Assembly (NCBI GenBank): GCA_947254025.1
Contig: CAMYBS010000005.1
Span: 23,110 to 87,109 of the forward strand
Direction of reading: 5' to 3'
Source: an uncultured Clostridia bacterium
GTDB taxonomy: Bacteria > Bacillota > Clostridia > Tissierellales > Peptoniphilaceae
Length of the DNA: 64,000 nt
Position numbers and translations under genes: made by a program. This document shows, one piece after another, positions 32,851-41,691 of the stretch (positions within the stretch are counted from its first letter, which is position 1; every line of letters begins with the position of its first letter). Below the pieces are notes generated by a model that saw nothing but the letters and a program-made list of their open reading frames with translations, was not told the origin of the DNA and did not search any database.

Positions 32851-32886
32851 ATAATGATGTAGGTCAATTGATCTACATCATTTTTT
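32851..32886. terminator. Bidirectional terminator of rubrerythrin and MATE genes
   Basis: Perfect 10-bp stem AATGATGTAG/CTACATCATT (32853-32862, 32873-32882), with A-rich left and T-rich right flanks, between convergent genes. Confidence 0.9.
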
Positions 32887-32902
32887 ATCTCTGTGTTAAA
32901 TT

Positions 32903-34243
32903 TTATATCTTCTTTTCAACCCACTTACCTTGCCTAAACCTTGTGCTCATAAAGACTAATCTTGAGAATTGATCTGATAATACACCAAGCCATATACCCA
33001 TTAGTCCTAAGTGGAATATGTTTACAAGCACATATGTCATCACGCTACGAATAATACTTACGCTTATGATTGAAGCGATGAGTGTATACTTGACATCGCC
33101 TGCCGCTCTTAAGCAGCCTCCATATATAATCTGCGATATCTGACATATAACGATGACTGTTATGAAGCGTCCTATCATGATGCCGTAGTTAATAACTGTT
33201 TCGTCTTGGAAGAAAGCACCGAAGATGTATTTACCGAATAATAACAATATTGCTGACAGAGCAAGCGATATAACGAAGCCGACCTTTTGACAAGTCTTGC
33301 CATATATAACCGCGTCGTCATACTTCTTCGCGCCAAGTGCCTCGCCCGATAATGCAACTGCAGCAACCTGCATACCATCTGCAAAGGCAAAGCCTATACT
33401 TAGTACGTTCATGCCTACGTTATGTGCCGCGAACTGATCTGTACCAAGTGACGCTGCCATAAGCGCTGTTGATAAGAAGCCCACTCTCATCGCAAGGTTC
33501 TCTGCAAACATATTTAGTCCGAGCTTCATTATCTTGATAAAAGCATCGAAGGCTGGTTTTATTTTATAATTTATTATAAATGGCAAGCTTACATATGAGT
33601 CCTTCTTGAATAAGGATCTAATACTCATTATGCTTGCAACGAAAGTGCCTAAGATGGTCGCTATCGCTGCTCCTCTTACACCCATGGCCGGAAAGCCAAG
33701 CTTACCATTGATAAGTATATAGTTAAAAGTAATATTAACAATGCTTGAGACTAAATTTGTTGTGAAGGCAATCTTCGTGTTGCCGCTACCTCTTTGTGCC
33801 GCATTGATAACTATGCTTATGACATTAAACACGCTAAAGCCCATGATGATGTTAAAGTACTCTATCGCGTAGTTATGTGTGTCAGCCTTGCTACCTGCAA
33901 GCTTTAGTATCGGGTCTGAGAGTGATACCATTACCGTTGTTATTGCTAGGCAAAAAATAAGTGCAACGACAAAGGCTGTAACTAAGACTTCGTTCGCCGA
34001 GCGTCTATCCTCTTCGCCCTTTCTCCTCGCAACGAGCGCCGAGACAGCTATGCTTATCGAGAAGAATATCGCAAGGCCTATAAACTTTGGCTGCGTTGTT
34101 AAGCCTACTGCTGATATTGCATATGTACCTAAGCTCGATACCATGTAGGTGTCAATTATGCCTGCTAGTGCTATGAAGACACTCTCAAGTACCGATGGCC
34201 ACGCTACTTTAAAAACTCTTTTCAAAAATTCATTATCTATCAA
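32903..34243 (-). CDS. MATE family efflux transporter
   Basis: 446-residue twelve-helix transporter of the multidrug and toxin extrusion family, exporting cationic compounds by Na+ or H+ exchange. N-terminal features include WPSVLESVFIALAGIIDTYMVSSLG and the repeat-like QRGSGNTKIAF; the C-terminal half contains CLRAAGDVKYT. Length is typical. Single-gene unit with a good promoter. Substrate unknown. Confidence 0.92.
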   Translation of the reverse strand: MIDNEFLKRVFKVAWPSVLESVFIALAGIIDTYMVSSLGTYAISAVGLTTQPKFIGLAIFFSISIAVSALVARRKGEEDRRSANEVLVTAFVVALIFCLAITTVMVSLSDPILKLAGSKADTHNYAIEYFNIIMGFSVFNVISIVINAAQRGSGNTKIAFTTNLVSSIVNITFNYILINGKLGFPAMGVRGAAIATILGTFVASIMSIRSLFKKDSYVSLPFIINYKIKPAFDAFIKIMKLGLNMFAENLAMRVGFLSTALMAASLGTDQFAAHNVGMNVLSIGFAFADGMQVAAVALSGEALGAKKYDDAVIYGKTCQKVGFVISLALSAILLLFGKYIFGAFFQDETVINYGIMIGRFITVIVICQISQIIYGGCLRAAGDVKYTLIASIISVSIIRSVMTYVLVNIFHLGLMGIWLGVLSDQFSRLVFMSTRFRQGKWVEKKI

Positions 34244-34288
34244 TTAATCACTTCCATATCTCATATATCTAAAAAAACAACTTAAATT

Positions 34289-34317
34289 ATTATAACACAT
34301 ATTTAAAACTCATACAA
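34289..34317 (-). promoter_or_regulatory. MATE gene promoter
   Basis: TTGTAT (34312-34317, minus), 17 bp, TATAAT (34289-34294), with TGTGT just before the -10. Confidence 0.75.
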
Positions 34318-34392
34318 GGAGTAGCCACTTTTTATTTAGAAAAGCGAAATATTTCTTATTAATTCTATAACAATATCAAGGTCTAGATAAAT

Positions 34393-34417
34393 AAAAAAAG
34401 CTCACAATCGTGAACTT
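34393..34417 (-). terminator. Terminator of the PNPOx-family gene
   Basis: Stem AAGcTCAC/GTGAaCTT (34398-34405, 34410-34417) with one mismatch and a run of seven T on the minus strand. Confidence 0.75.
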
Positions 34418-34435
34418 CTTTGCATAAATATTTAA

Positions 34436-34843
34436 TTAAAACTTAATTACTTCTGGATCCTTGCCATGACTCATAAGGTTCATCACAGCATCTTTCAAAT
34501 AGAAAACAGCTGTATCGTCATCGTCTGCGGCATACTTACCCTTGCATGCCTCCACGTTGTCATTAACAAGCTTTTCTCTAGCTTCCATTCTATCATCTTC
34601 AACAAGTTCTGCGAAGACTCTATAGTAGTCTTTACCGATGGATCTTGCTATGGCTACATGCGGATTAGCTTTGATCTCACTGTATACGTTCTTGTGCTTC
34701 TTAGTAACGATGTATATCTTGTCTTCAAACTCGCAGTGTACGTCAAAAGGTCTCACATTAGCCTTGCCATCTGCTGCTGTTGCTAAGTAAAAGTTGTCTT
34801 CACTTCCTAGTATCTCTAGTACTCTCTTAATATTTTCTTTCAT
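34436..34843 (-). CDS. Pyridoxamine 5'-phosphate oxidase family protein
   Basis: 135-residue small flavin-binding split-barrel protein. Features such as NFYLATAADGKANVRPFDV and NVYSEIKANPHVAIA match short PNPOx-like proteins that use FMN or F420-type flavins; true PdxH enzymes are longer. Its AGAGGAGG ribosome site is fully paired in an 11-bp hairpin (34848-34888), so translation may be regulated. It is the last gene of the proX operon or reads from it; no separate promoter is evident. Confidence 0.82.
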   Translation of the reverse strand: MKENIKRVLEILGSEDNFYLATAADGKANVRPFDVHCEFEDKIYIVTKKHKNVYSEIKANPHVAIARSIGKDYYRVFAELVEDDRMEAREKLVNDNVEACKGKYAADDDDTAVFYLKDAVMNLMSHGKDPEVIKF

Positions 34844-34847
34844 ATAA

Positions 34848-34888
34848 ATACCTCCTCTACGAGTTTATTGTACCCAAAGAGGAGGTAT
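34848..34888 (-). promoter_or_regulatory. Hairpin covering the ribosome site of the PNPOx-family gene
   Basis: On the minus-strand mRNA ATACCTCCTCT (34878-34888) pairs perfectly over 11 bp with AGAGGAGGTAT (34848-34858), which contains the Shine-Dalgarno sequence. The loop is 19 nt. There is no U-tract, so it does not look like a terminator. Confidence 0.7.
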
Positions 34889-34894
34889 CTCTAA

Positions 34895-35344
34895 CTAGAT
34901 GTCTAAGATCTTAATTCCTGTCTCATCATCAATTTTTCTTTGATAAGCGTTTTCGCACTCATCGATGCGTAGCTCGCATGTGCCGCTTATAATGCACTTA
35001 TTAAGGTGACCACCAACAGTGACGCCCATGCCAAAAGTTAAGCCGCCTGCAATCACCATGCCGTCTGAAATCATGATGTGTAGGTGTACATATGGCTCAT
35101 CACCATCTCTAGTGATATTTCCATTTAAAGAAAGAATTTCAAATTCACCGTCGTATTTGTATTTGCTATACTTTCTCTTTTTTACGCTATAAACACCAAG
35201 CTCTACTTCTGAACAAGCGCCTATACCTGTTATGCTTGCTGCCTTTATATCAGTCTCCTTGACAAACTCATTAAGCTTATCAAGCACTTCTTCGCCTCTA
35301 TCGATCCTAACGATGTAAGTATTACCGTCTTTGATGTACTTCAT
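34895..35344 (-). CDS. PPC / DUF296 domain protein
   Basis: 149 residues of the plants-and-prokaryotes-conserved domain (DUF296). IVRIDRGEEVLDKLNEF near the N terminus, ITGIGACSEVELGVY, and PYVHLHIMISDG with the conserved histidines are visible. Bacterial members form trimers with a metal site; some are called DNA-binding by analogy to plant AT-hook proteins, but no AT hook is present here. It lies 17 bp downstream of the DUF3160 lipoprotein gene in the proX operon. Confidence 0.85.
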   Translation of the reverse strand: MKYIKDGNTYIVRIDRGEEVLDKLNEFVKETDIKAASITGIGACSEVELGVYSVKKRKYSKYKYDGEFEILSLNGNITRDGDEPYVHLHIMISDGMVIAGGLTFGMGVTVGGHLNKCIISGTCELRIDECENAYQRKIDDETGIKILDI

Positions 35345-35361
35345 AATTTTATCCCTTTATA

Positions 35362-37557
35362 TTAATATAAACTTTCTACTTTGTTTGTAAATAATTCTTT
35401 CTTAAAGAATGGTTCTATCTTGTCTTTTTCTCCTTCATTATAAATTGGAAGCATTTCCTTAAACTCGTTGTTATCAAGTCTATTTTCAGAATAAAATTCA
35501 TAATAGTTCATTACAGAGCCGCTGCCTAGATAATACTTGCCATTAAGTCTATAAACGACATATATAGTCGAGAATCTTCCAGAACCTACTTCTAAGAATG
35601 AACCTTCTGGTTTGTCAACCACATTCGGTCCAATTTTTTGTAAGTCAGCAACATTGGCTGTGTCTCTATCAACTGGAGGAATTTCAAATTCTTCTCCGCT
35701 ATCGTCTTTATTAAACGCTATGAAGATGTTTTCCATCTCTCCTCCAATTACTTTAAGTCTTTCATTATCTTCATCGCTAGTAGTTTCATCTTTTAGCTCT
35801 TCTATACTAACTTTGATTAAAAATTCAAGCATATCATCAAAATCTTTTAATCTTGCTTTTTGCTCATCATTTAATAAAGAATATTTTTCATCTGCATCCA
35901 TAGTTAAGCCCACTAAGTACTTAACTCTTCTATATAAATTAACATTTGGCTCAACATAGTGCCTCATGTCCATCGGTTCGTCGCCGCCACACTCAGCGCC
36001 AAATTGTTTTGCATATAAAATTGTGTCGTGTTTTAATTGAGCCCAAGATGCAAGCGCTGTATTTAAATCTTTATACTGCCACTTTTCACTTCTCATAAAG
36101 TCTGGATAGCCTTCGCCATATTCGTTATTGAAAGCTTTTAGAACCCAAAGCCATGTTCTGTAAATATTTGCTTTTTCTTCTTTATCTGTTCTTGCGTCAA
36201 CTATCGCCTTTGTTTCGTCGTATTTTTCTTTAAACTTGTCCCACTTCAAATTGTCTTCGTTTGTAAGAGTAAGTCTCTCAGCAAGACTATTGCCAAGAAG
36301 TGCCATAAGATCTACACCTGAAACAACTGGTCTCTTACTTTGTTGATCAGTATCAACTAAGTTTTGTAGCCAAGTGTTGTCAACAACTGCTCTTTGTGGC
36401 AAGAAAGCAAAAACTTTTCCTGAGTCTGGTTTTATCTTTGGAGCTTCTTTATTTGCGATATCATCAGCAACAGCATTTACAACATTTTTCTCAAGTATTG
36501 CCTTTAGTGAATTATCTTTAGTAACTTTACTTATGCTCTTGTATATGTCTATAGGAGTAGTGTCTTCAGTATTTTCAACTAAAAAGCTAATTGGCTTATA
36601 TATGTCTTGCCATAATTTAAAACTTGCCTCATCCTTAAGCATGTTTCTTGATATAAGCATAGCTTGTTTTACAGCATCTAGGTTTATAGTTTTGTCTGGA
36701 TTTTCTAATTTAACTAGCTCTTGTGAATAAAGCATATTAACTTTAAAGTATTTCTTTAAGTTTTCATTTTTAGTGTAATTACCACGAACCTTAAATTGAG
36801 AGTAATCAATTTCATTGCCAGTTATGTTTGAAACAGCATTGCCTTCTGCCTTGATATTGTCAAGCTCTTTGTCAGCTAAGTCTCTTACTTCGCTTGGCAC
36901 TTCGCCATCATATTTAGCTTCAAGTAAATCAAGCGCACATAAAAATAATGCTGCGTTTTTCATAAGTATTTCTTTTTCTTCACCCTTTGCTTCTTTGTAA
37001 TCACTTAAAGCATTGTCCAAGCAATTTTTTGATAGAGCCATAAGTTTTTGCTTTAATGAATTTTGCTCCATATCCTCCATCATGCCAAGATAGATGATGT
37101 GATATAGATGAACAATGGAGTCGGTAGTGATAAAATTGTTATTGCCCATGTATTGATTAGTTTCATAAATGCTAAATGGCTGTTGTATTTTTGCGTAATC
37201 TATAAAAAATCCGTTGTCTTCAAGATTTTTCATCATTCTATCATTATATTCTTTAGCATATTCATCTGAAACAAAGCCATTAATCATCTTAGACTCTTTT
37301 GGAACGTCGTACGGTTTAACATTTGCTTCGATATCAATGTCTTCAAAATCCTTTACTTCTTGAACATTAAGTAAATTTTCAGCATCGTATCCAAGTAAAG
37401 CATTTAAGTCCGCTTCACCCACTTCAATGTTTTCATTATTACTGTTCTCTTTACTATTCTCTTTGTCCTCATCTTTGTCTGTTTTGTTAAATGGCAAAGC
37501 ACACGCGCTTAAAGTCATCACCAAAACTAAAATTATTGCTAATAATCTTTTTTTCAT
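35362..37557 (-). CDS. DUF3160 lipoprotein
   Basis: 731-residue exported lipoprotein with lipobox LSAC (Cys19) and an acidic Asn/Glu-rich linker (about residues 25-48). The bulk resembles DUF3160, with features such as PFSIYETNQYMGNNNFITTDS, LYHIIYLGMMED and EYGEGYPDFMRSEKWQ. The function of this family is unknown. Its start overlaps the preceding lipid-anchored-like protein gene by 4 bp, suggesting the two secreted proteins act together. Confidence 0.78.
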   Translation of the reverse strand: MKKRLLAIILVLVMTLSACALPFNKTDKDEDKENSKENSNNENIEVGEADLNALLGYDAENLLNVQEVKDFEDIDIEANVKPYDVPKESKMINGFVSDEYAKEYNDRMMKNLEDNGFFIDYAKIQQPFSIYETNQYMGNNNFITTDSIVHLYHIIYLGMMEDMEQNSLKQKLMALSKNCLDNALSDYKEAKGEEKEILMKNAALFLCALDLLEAKYDGEVPSEVRDLADKELDNIKAEGNAVSNITGNEIDYSQFKVRGNYTKNENLKKYFKVNMLYSQELVKLENPDKTINLDAVKQAMLISRNMLKDEASFKLWQDIYKPISFLVENTEDTTPIDIYKSISKVTKDNSLKAILEKNVVNAVADDIANKEAPKIKPDSGKVFAFLPQRAVVDNTWLQNLVDTDQQSKRPVVSGVDLMALLGNSLAERLTLTNEDNLKWDKFKEKYDETKAIVDARTDKEEKANIYRTWLWVLKAFNNEYGEGYPDFMRSEKWQYKDLNTALASWAQLKHDTILYAKQFGAECGGDEPMDMRHYVEPNVNLYRRVKYLVGLTMDADEKYSLLNDEQKARLKDFDDMLEFLIKVSIEELKDETTSDEDNERLKVIGGEMENIFIAFNKDDSGEEFEIPPVDRDTANVADLQKIGPNVVDKPEGSFLEVGSGRFSTIYVVYRLNGKYYLGSGSVMNYYEFYSENRLDNNEFKEMLPIYNEGEKDKIEPFFKKELFTNKVESLY

Positions 37558-38192
37558 TTTAAATCAATACCCTCCTTTGAAAATTGTATTTCCTTTTTTA
37601 TATTTATACCCTCTATATATAATTTATCGCTCTTTATTAATTTTGTTGGGCGAAAATTTATTTTTTTAGTCGCGATTCGCTCTATGAGCATATCGTACTG
37701 CTTATATATGCCGATCGAGTAAACGCCTTTGTATTTTTCAATAGAGACGACTTCATCAAAGCCATCGCCATCAATATCATACAAGATAAAGTCATACATG
37801 GGAGTGATTAGTCTTGAGCAGCGAAACTTTGGTTTCAAATCCAAATCCACTACCTTATACAAGAAGACTCGCTTCGATGGCGTTCTATGCCAAGGGGCTA
37901 TAGAGTAAACACCAAAAGCGATATCAAATTTGTTCTCATCATTGACCCTACCTAAGTCGACCTTGTATATGTTAAGCTTGTACTTACCACTAAAGGTCTT
38001 TGTCTTTTTAGTGCCATCCTTAGTAAAAGTTACTTTATTGTAGAACCTCGCAAATATTGGTTTAGCTAAGGTCATCTCTACTTCGCCAAGTTCCTCATCT
38101 ATAACTATGCATTTTTCAGTAGTCTCTACTCGTGAAAAAGCTAGAAGCACTAGCAATAAAACAATCGTCAGTGCAAAAATTTTATTCTTCAT
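37554..38192 (-). CDS. Exported protein of unknown function
   Basis: 212 residues with an N-terminal signal or anchor helix (about residues 4-20). The mature part is strand-rich and contains YDIDGDGFDEVVSIE, an FG-GAP / VCBS-like calcium-binding style motif, so a small beta-propeller-like or repeat fragment is possible. It overlaps proX (11 bp) upstream and the DUF3160 gene (4 bp, ATGA) downstream. No confident family assignment. Confidence 0.65.
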   Translation of the reverse strand: MKNKIFALTIVLLLVLLAFSRVETTEKCIVIDEELGEVEMTLAKPIFARFYNKVTFTKDGTKKTKTFSGKYKLNIYKVDLGRVNDENKFDIAFGVYSIAPWHRTPSKRVFLYKVVDLDLKPKFRCSRLITPMYDFILYDIDGDGFDEVVSIEKYKGVYSIGIYKQYDMLIERIATKKINFRPTKLIKSDKLYIEGINIKKEIQFSKEGIDLK

Positions 38193-38685
38193 TATTTAAA
38201 TCAACGAAATGAACCTCGTAGCCCATAGTCTCAAGCATCTTAAATAAATCTTCAGTTTTAAAAAATAATGTTTCTGTATTGATGTTTGGGTGGAAGGTCA
38301 TTATCTCTTCTTTTAATATAGCATTGTCAAAGTAGAACTGAACTTCTTTTTCTGTGTCATTAAGAAGACCAAAGGGCGATACACATCCAGCTTCATTGCC
38401 AAGCTTTTCGTATAGAGTCTCCTCGGACGCCATCTTCACTCTCTTTTCGTGGGCAATTTCTGCGAACTCTTTCATATCAAGTCTGTCCTTGTCATCCATA
38501 ACAAGCATGTAAAAGCGTCTCTTCTTTTGATCAGTCATAAACATAGTCTTAGTTCTACAGCCAATCTTACCCTCGATATACTTGTCAGCCTCCTCAGTAG
38601 TAAATGCAGGTGGATGCTTAACTGATTCATATTTGATACCATTGTCTTCAAGAAGTTTGATAGCATCTTCGTATTTGTTCTTCAT
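38182..38685 (-). CDS. proX: ProX-type aminoacyl-tRNA deacylase (YbaK/EbsC family)
   Basis: 167-residue trans-editing domain of the YbaK/ProXp family, which hydrolyses mischarged tRNAPro (for example Ala-tRNAPro). Visible features are HPPAFTTEEADKY, KTMFMTD, YMLVMDDKDRLDMKE, GCVSPFGLLND and FHPNINTETLF. The gene heads an operon with the 212-residue exported protein, the DUF3160 lipoprotein, the PPC protein and perhaps the PNPOx-like gene. This mixture shows no obvious common pathway. Confidence 0.88.
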   Translation of the reverse strand: MKNKYEDAIKLLEDNGIKYESVKHPPAFTTEEADKYIEGKIGCRTKTMFMTDQKKRRFYMLVMDDKDRLDMKEFAEIAHEKRVKMASEETLYEKLGNEAGCVSPFGLLNDTEKEVQFYFDNAILKEEIMTFHPNINTETLFFKTEDLFKMLETMGYEVHFVDLNNEE

Positions 38686-38707
38686 TTCATCCCTCCATTA
38701 TGTATAC

Positions 38708-38736
38708 ATTTTACCACAATCAAGTTCAAAAATCAA
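38708..38736 (-). promoter_or_regulatory. proX operon promoter
   Basis: TTGATT (38731-38736, minus), 17 bp, TAAAAT (38708-38713), with TGTGG directly upstream of the -10. Confidence 0.7.
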
Positions 38737-38756
38737 TTTATTAAAATTTATTAATT

Positions 38757-38788
38757 AAAAAGAACTTGAAGTATTTCCCCAAGTCCTT
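38757..38788 (-). terminator. Terminator of the DUF438 gene
   Basis: Stem AAGgACTTG/CAAGTtCTT (38780-38788 with 38760-38768) and TTTT on the minus strand. Confidence 0.7.
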
Positions 38789-38803
38789 TAATCAAAATAA
38801 TTT

Positions 38804-40189
38804 TTATTTATTATCTTTAAAGTGTTCTTTTGCAAAGTCCATCTCTTGAACTAACTCCATAGTGCCAAGGTACTTGCCAGTCTCGTCCCTTACCGCCATG
38901 TATAATACGTAGCAGTCATGACCTTCCTTATTCATCCATATGCCAAGTTGATCCTTTGCCCCGCTTCTAAACATACCTATGATCTCTCTAACCATGGCTT
39001 CAATCTTTGGTGGATGGCAGCTATATACATCGCGTCCGATAGCTGTCATAGGTCTTTTGAATAATTTTTCTCTGCCATTGTCATTAAAGAAAGCGTTTAT
39101 ATCGTTCGCATCAACAAAGGTAATCTCATAAGGCATTGTATTTAATAGCGCTTCAAGCTCATCAAGTCTAAAGTGTCCACCCTTAAGTTCTATCATAGAG
39201 CTTTGATAAGAAGACTTTGCCTCATTAGTATTAGAAGTATCTCTCTTCCACTGGTCGTCATCTCTAAGACCACCGCTATATGCTTTGAAGTCTTCATATA
39301 TATTGTGCCACTCCTCATCAGTAAACTTGTCCTCAATAGTTGGGAACAATATATTTTCTTCCTTGTATATCATCTCTTTCGCTCTTTGAAGATTCTTTCT
39401 AAGTGCATCTGCCCATGCCTCGTCCCTCTTAGCTACGTCAAGATTCTTAAACTCATCTCTAATCTCATCATCGACAGACCACATTACATCCGAAGGACCA
39501 GGTATATTGTACTTAACCTTTAATAGTGGATATATAAGATCGCCCTTCTTCGTATAATGCACGCGAATCTTTCTAAGTTTCTCAATGTCAACTGCACTAT
39601 AATCCTTTTTATCTAATAATGCAAGCGCCTCATCAATAAGCTCAGAAATGACATTGTTCTCCATATGCAAGTTATATATAGGATGACCTAGCTCGTCTAT
39701 CGCCTTAAGCTTCTTGCCCTTCTCTGTCTCAGTTGCACCATGGAAGAGTGCACTGTGAACGTCGCAAAGTTTTTGCACTTCTTTTATAGGCACACCAGAG
39801 GCGATAATCTCTTCTTCCGCCTTCATTATCTCTTTACTATCGACATCAGAAAACTCCTTAGCAAAGTCAGCTCTCACAGTCTCGATGTCCTCACCTTGAC
39901 TTAGTCTTTCGATAAATGTCTTAAGCTTGTCAAGCCTTGCCTTGTCATCATTACTTATTTCGCTCTCTTTAATCGTATAACCATGTTCGATAAGCTTCCT
40001 CTTAATAATATCCATGCTAATGTTTTTAACAACAGAACCCCTCTTTAAAGTCATAAACTTACCAACGCTGTTAAGCATAAGCTTGTTTTGTAACTCCTTA
40101 AAGCCAATTTCGATTAGTACATCTTTAATATCTGGATACTTACTTACTAAGTCCGCAACAGTCATATCCAAATCAATTATCTTTTCCAT
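38804..40189 (-). CDS. DUF438 / hemerythrin / PAS domain protein
   Basis: 461 residues. Domains in order: DUF1858-like N terminus (IDLDMTVADLVSKYPDIKDVLIEIGF, about 1-70), DUF438 (about 80-150), a hemerythrin-like HHE region (about 160-300, with HSALFHGAT, HPIYNLHMENNVI, RVHYTKKGDLIYPLL and KEENILFPTI as likely iron ligands) and a C-terminal PAS-type sensor (about 330-455). Such proteins are thought to sense redox, oxygen or NO in anaerobes. No output domain is present. Single-gene unit divergent from the DUF2254 gene. Confidence 0.85.
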   Translation of the reverse strand: MEKIIDLDMTVADLVSKYPDIKDVLIEIGFKELQNKLMLNSVGKFMTLKRGSVVKNISMDIIKRKLIEHGYTIKESEISNDDKARLDKLKTFIERLSQGEDIETVRADFAKEFSDVDSKEIMKAEEEIIASGVPIKEVQKLCDVHSALFHGATETEKGKKLKAIDELGHPIYNLHMENNVISELIDEALALLDKKDYSAVDIEKLRKIRVHYTKKGDLIYPLLKVKYNIPGPSDVMWSVDDEIRDEFKNLDVAKRDEAWADALRKNLQRAKEMIYKEENILFPTIEDKFTDEEWHNIYEDFKAYSGGLRDDDQWKRDTSNTNEAKSSYQSSMIELKGGHFRLDELEALLNTMPYEITFVDANDINAFFNDNGREKLFKRPMTAIGRDVYSCHPPKIEAMVREIIGMFRSGAKDQLGIWMNKEGHDCYVLYMAVRDETGKYLGTMELVQEMDFAKEHFKDNK

Positions 40190-40270
40190 AATACACCTCT
40201 TTTTCTAGCAGTATTTTTATTAGCTTCTGCTAACTATATATACCCTAAAATATATTTATTTAACAAAATA

Positions 40271-40281
40271 TGTGCTATAAT
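40271..40281 (+). promoter_or_regulatory. Promoter of the DUF2254 gene
   Basis: Extended -10 TGTGC-TATAAT (TATAAT at 40276-40281), with only a weak -35. The ribosome site GTGAGG precedes the ATG at 40303. Confidence 0.6.
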
Positions 40282-40302
40282 ATATAAAAGGATGGTGAGG
40301 AT

Positions 40303-41640
40303 ATGAAAAACAAAATTAAATTATTTTTCTACAACAACAGAAGGTGGATATACTGCCTTGAATACATTTTCTACTCTGTAATACTACTTGCGATAGTAAC
40401 CTACATAGACAGCAGCTACTCGGGTCTGACTGAGTATGTGCCGCGCATAATGCTATCGAGTGTTGAGCTAGCAATGACAGTGCTTTCATCACTAGTATCA
40501 GCCCTATTAACAATCACTACCTTTACATTCTCGACCATACTTACAGTTTTCACTCTGTATCACAACTCCTTCACTCCTAGAAGCGTTGAAAACTTCCTAG
40601 ACAAGAAGATAACTATGAAGGTCTTAGGTATATTTATAGGCGGCTTCGTTTATTGTCTGGTTAGCTTAAACTTTATGAGGTCCGGTCAAGATCAAAGACT
40701 TGTTATCGCTGGTACCATAGGCGTGATATATGCAATATGGGGCGCAATATACTTCGTTATCTTCGTGCAAAATGTTTTATCTGGAGTAAATTATTCTAAG
40801 CTTCTTGAAGACATAGCAGATAAAACTGACAAGATGATAGCAAAAGAGCTTGAAGAGCGCGACTTTGAATTACTAGAGAAAGCAGAGTGGACTAAGAAAG
40901 AAAAGAGAATCGCCGCTTTAGAGTCTGGCTATCTTGAAATCATAGACATAGATAAGATTAAAAAGATAATCGAAGATGAGGACATAGTCTTCACCATAGA
41001 AGTTTCTAAGGGCGACTTCATTACTCAAAAACAAACACTTGGCTACTTGAGCAAAGACTCACTTGACGATGAGACAATTGAAAAAATTCAAAAACAATTT
41101 CTTTTCACCGAAACAAGAATTTCTGATGAAGATTATAAAGTTGGCTTAAGAAAGATAGTCGAAATCGCTGCTCGTGCTTTATCACCTGGTATCAACGATC
41201 CAAACACAGCAATACATTGTATAAGAAAGCTCTCAATACTACTTTCGCATCTTGCTAAGGTCGACTCGAACCATCACTACATCAAAACTGATGGCAAAGC
41301 AAGAATTTATTACACAAGCAAGTCATTTAAAGATGTTTTAATCGAGTTTACGCATCCACTCATTACTTATGGCGAAAGTGATGCAAGCGTAGTAAGAGCC
41401 ATCTTCCAAGGACTACTAGTCATCAAGGTCGCTGCGAGCGATAAAAATAAAGAAGTCGTTATGTCACTATCAGAGGACCTATACCAGTCCGTTGTAGATA
41501 ATTTTAAGAGAGAGGCCGACCTAAGTCTCTTCATGGAAATATATCAAGAGATAATGACAGGCTCGAAAGAAGAAAAAGAGATAGAGAAAGAAGAGAAAGA
41601 AGAAGAGCAAAAAGAGCAAAAAGATATAGAAGAAAAATAA
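40303..41640 (+). CDS. DUF2254 family membrane protein
   Basis: 445 residues. Four membrane segments lie in the first 160 residues (about 16-36, 50-75, 105-125, 130-152), containing SALLTITTFTFSTILTVFTLY, typical of DUF2254. The cytoplasmic part follows with LSPGINDPNTAIHCI, also a family hallmark. The last 30 residues are almost all Glu and Lys. Function unknown; predicted inner-membrane sensor or channel-like protein. Monocistronic and convergent with the M20 peptidase gene. Confidence 0.85.
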   Translation: MKNKIKLFFYNNRRWIYCLEYIFYSVILLAIVTYIDSSYSGLTEYVPRIMLSSVELAMTVLSSLVSALLTITTFTFSTILTVFTLYHNSFTPRSVENFLDKKITMKVLGIFIGGFVYCLVSLNFMRSGQDQRLVIAGTIGVIYAIWGAIYFVIFVQNVLSGVNYSKLLEDIADKTDKMIAKELEERDFELLEKAEWTKKEKRIAALESGYLEIIDIDKIKKIIEDEDIVFTIEVSKGDFITQKQTLGYLSKDSLDDETIEKIQKQFLFTETRISDEDYKVGLRKIVEIAARALSPGINDPNTAIHCIRKLSILLSHLAKVDSNHHYIKTDGKARIYYTSKSFKDVLIEFTHPLITYGESDASVVRAIFQGLLVIKVAASDKNKEVVMSLSEDLYQSVVDNFKREADLSLFMEIYQEIMTGSKEEKEIEKEEKEEEQKEQKDIEEK

Positions 41641-41650
41641 TATACACATG

Positions 41651-41677
41651 AAAAAGGCTACTCAGATGAGTAGCCTT
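41651..41677. terminator. Terminator between the DUF2254 and M20 peptidase genes
   Basis: Perfect 10-bp stem AAGGCTACTC/GAGTAGCCTT (41654-41663, 41668-41677). The U-tract is better on the minus strand; on the plus strand it is ACTTTAT. Confidence 0.85.
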
Positions 41678-41691
41678 ACTTTATACAAATT

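Noticed and set aside
32851-32886. Repeat or attachment site after rubrerythrin
   Set aside because: The symmetric hairpin with A- and T-rich flanks is fully explained as a bidirectional terminator between convergent genes.
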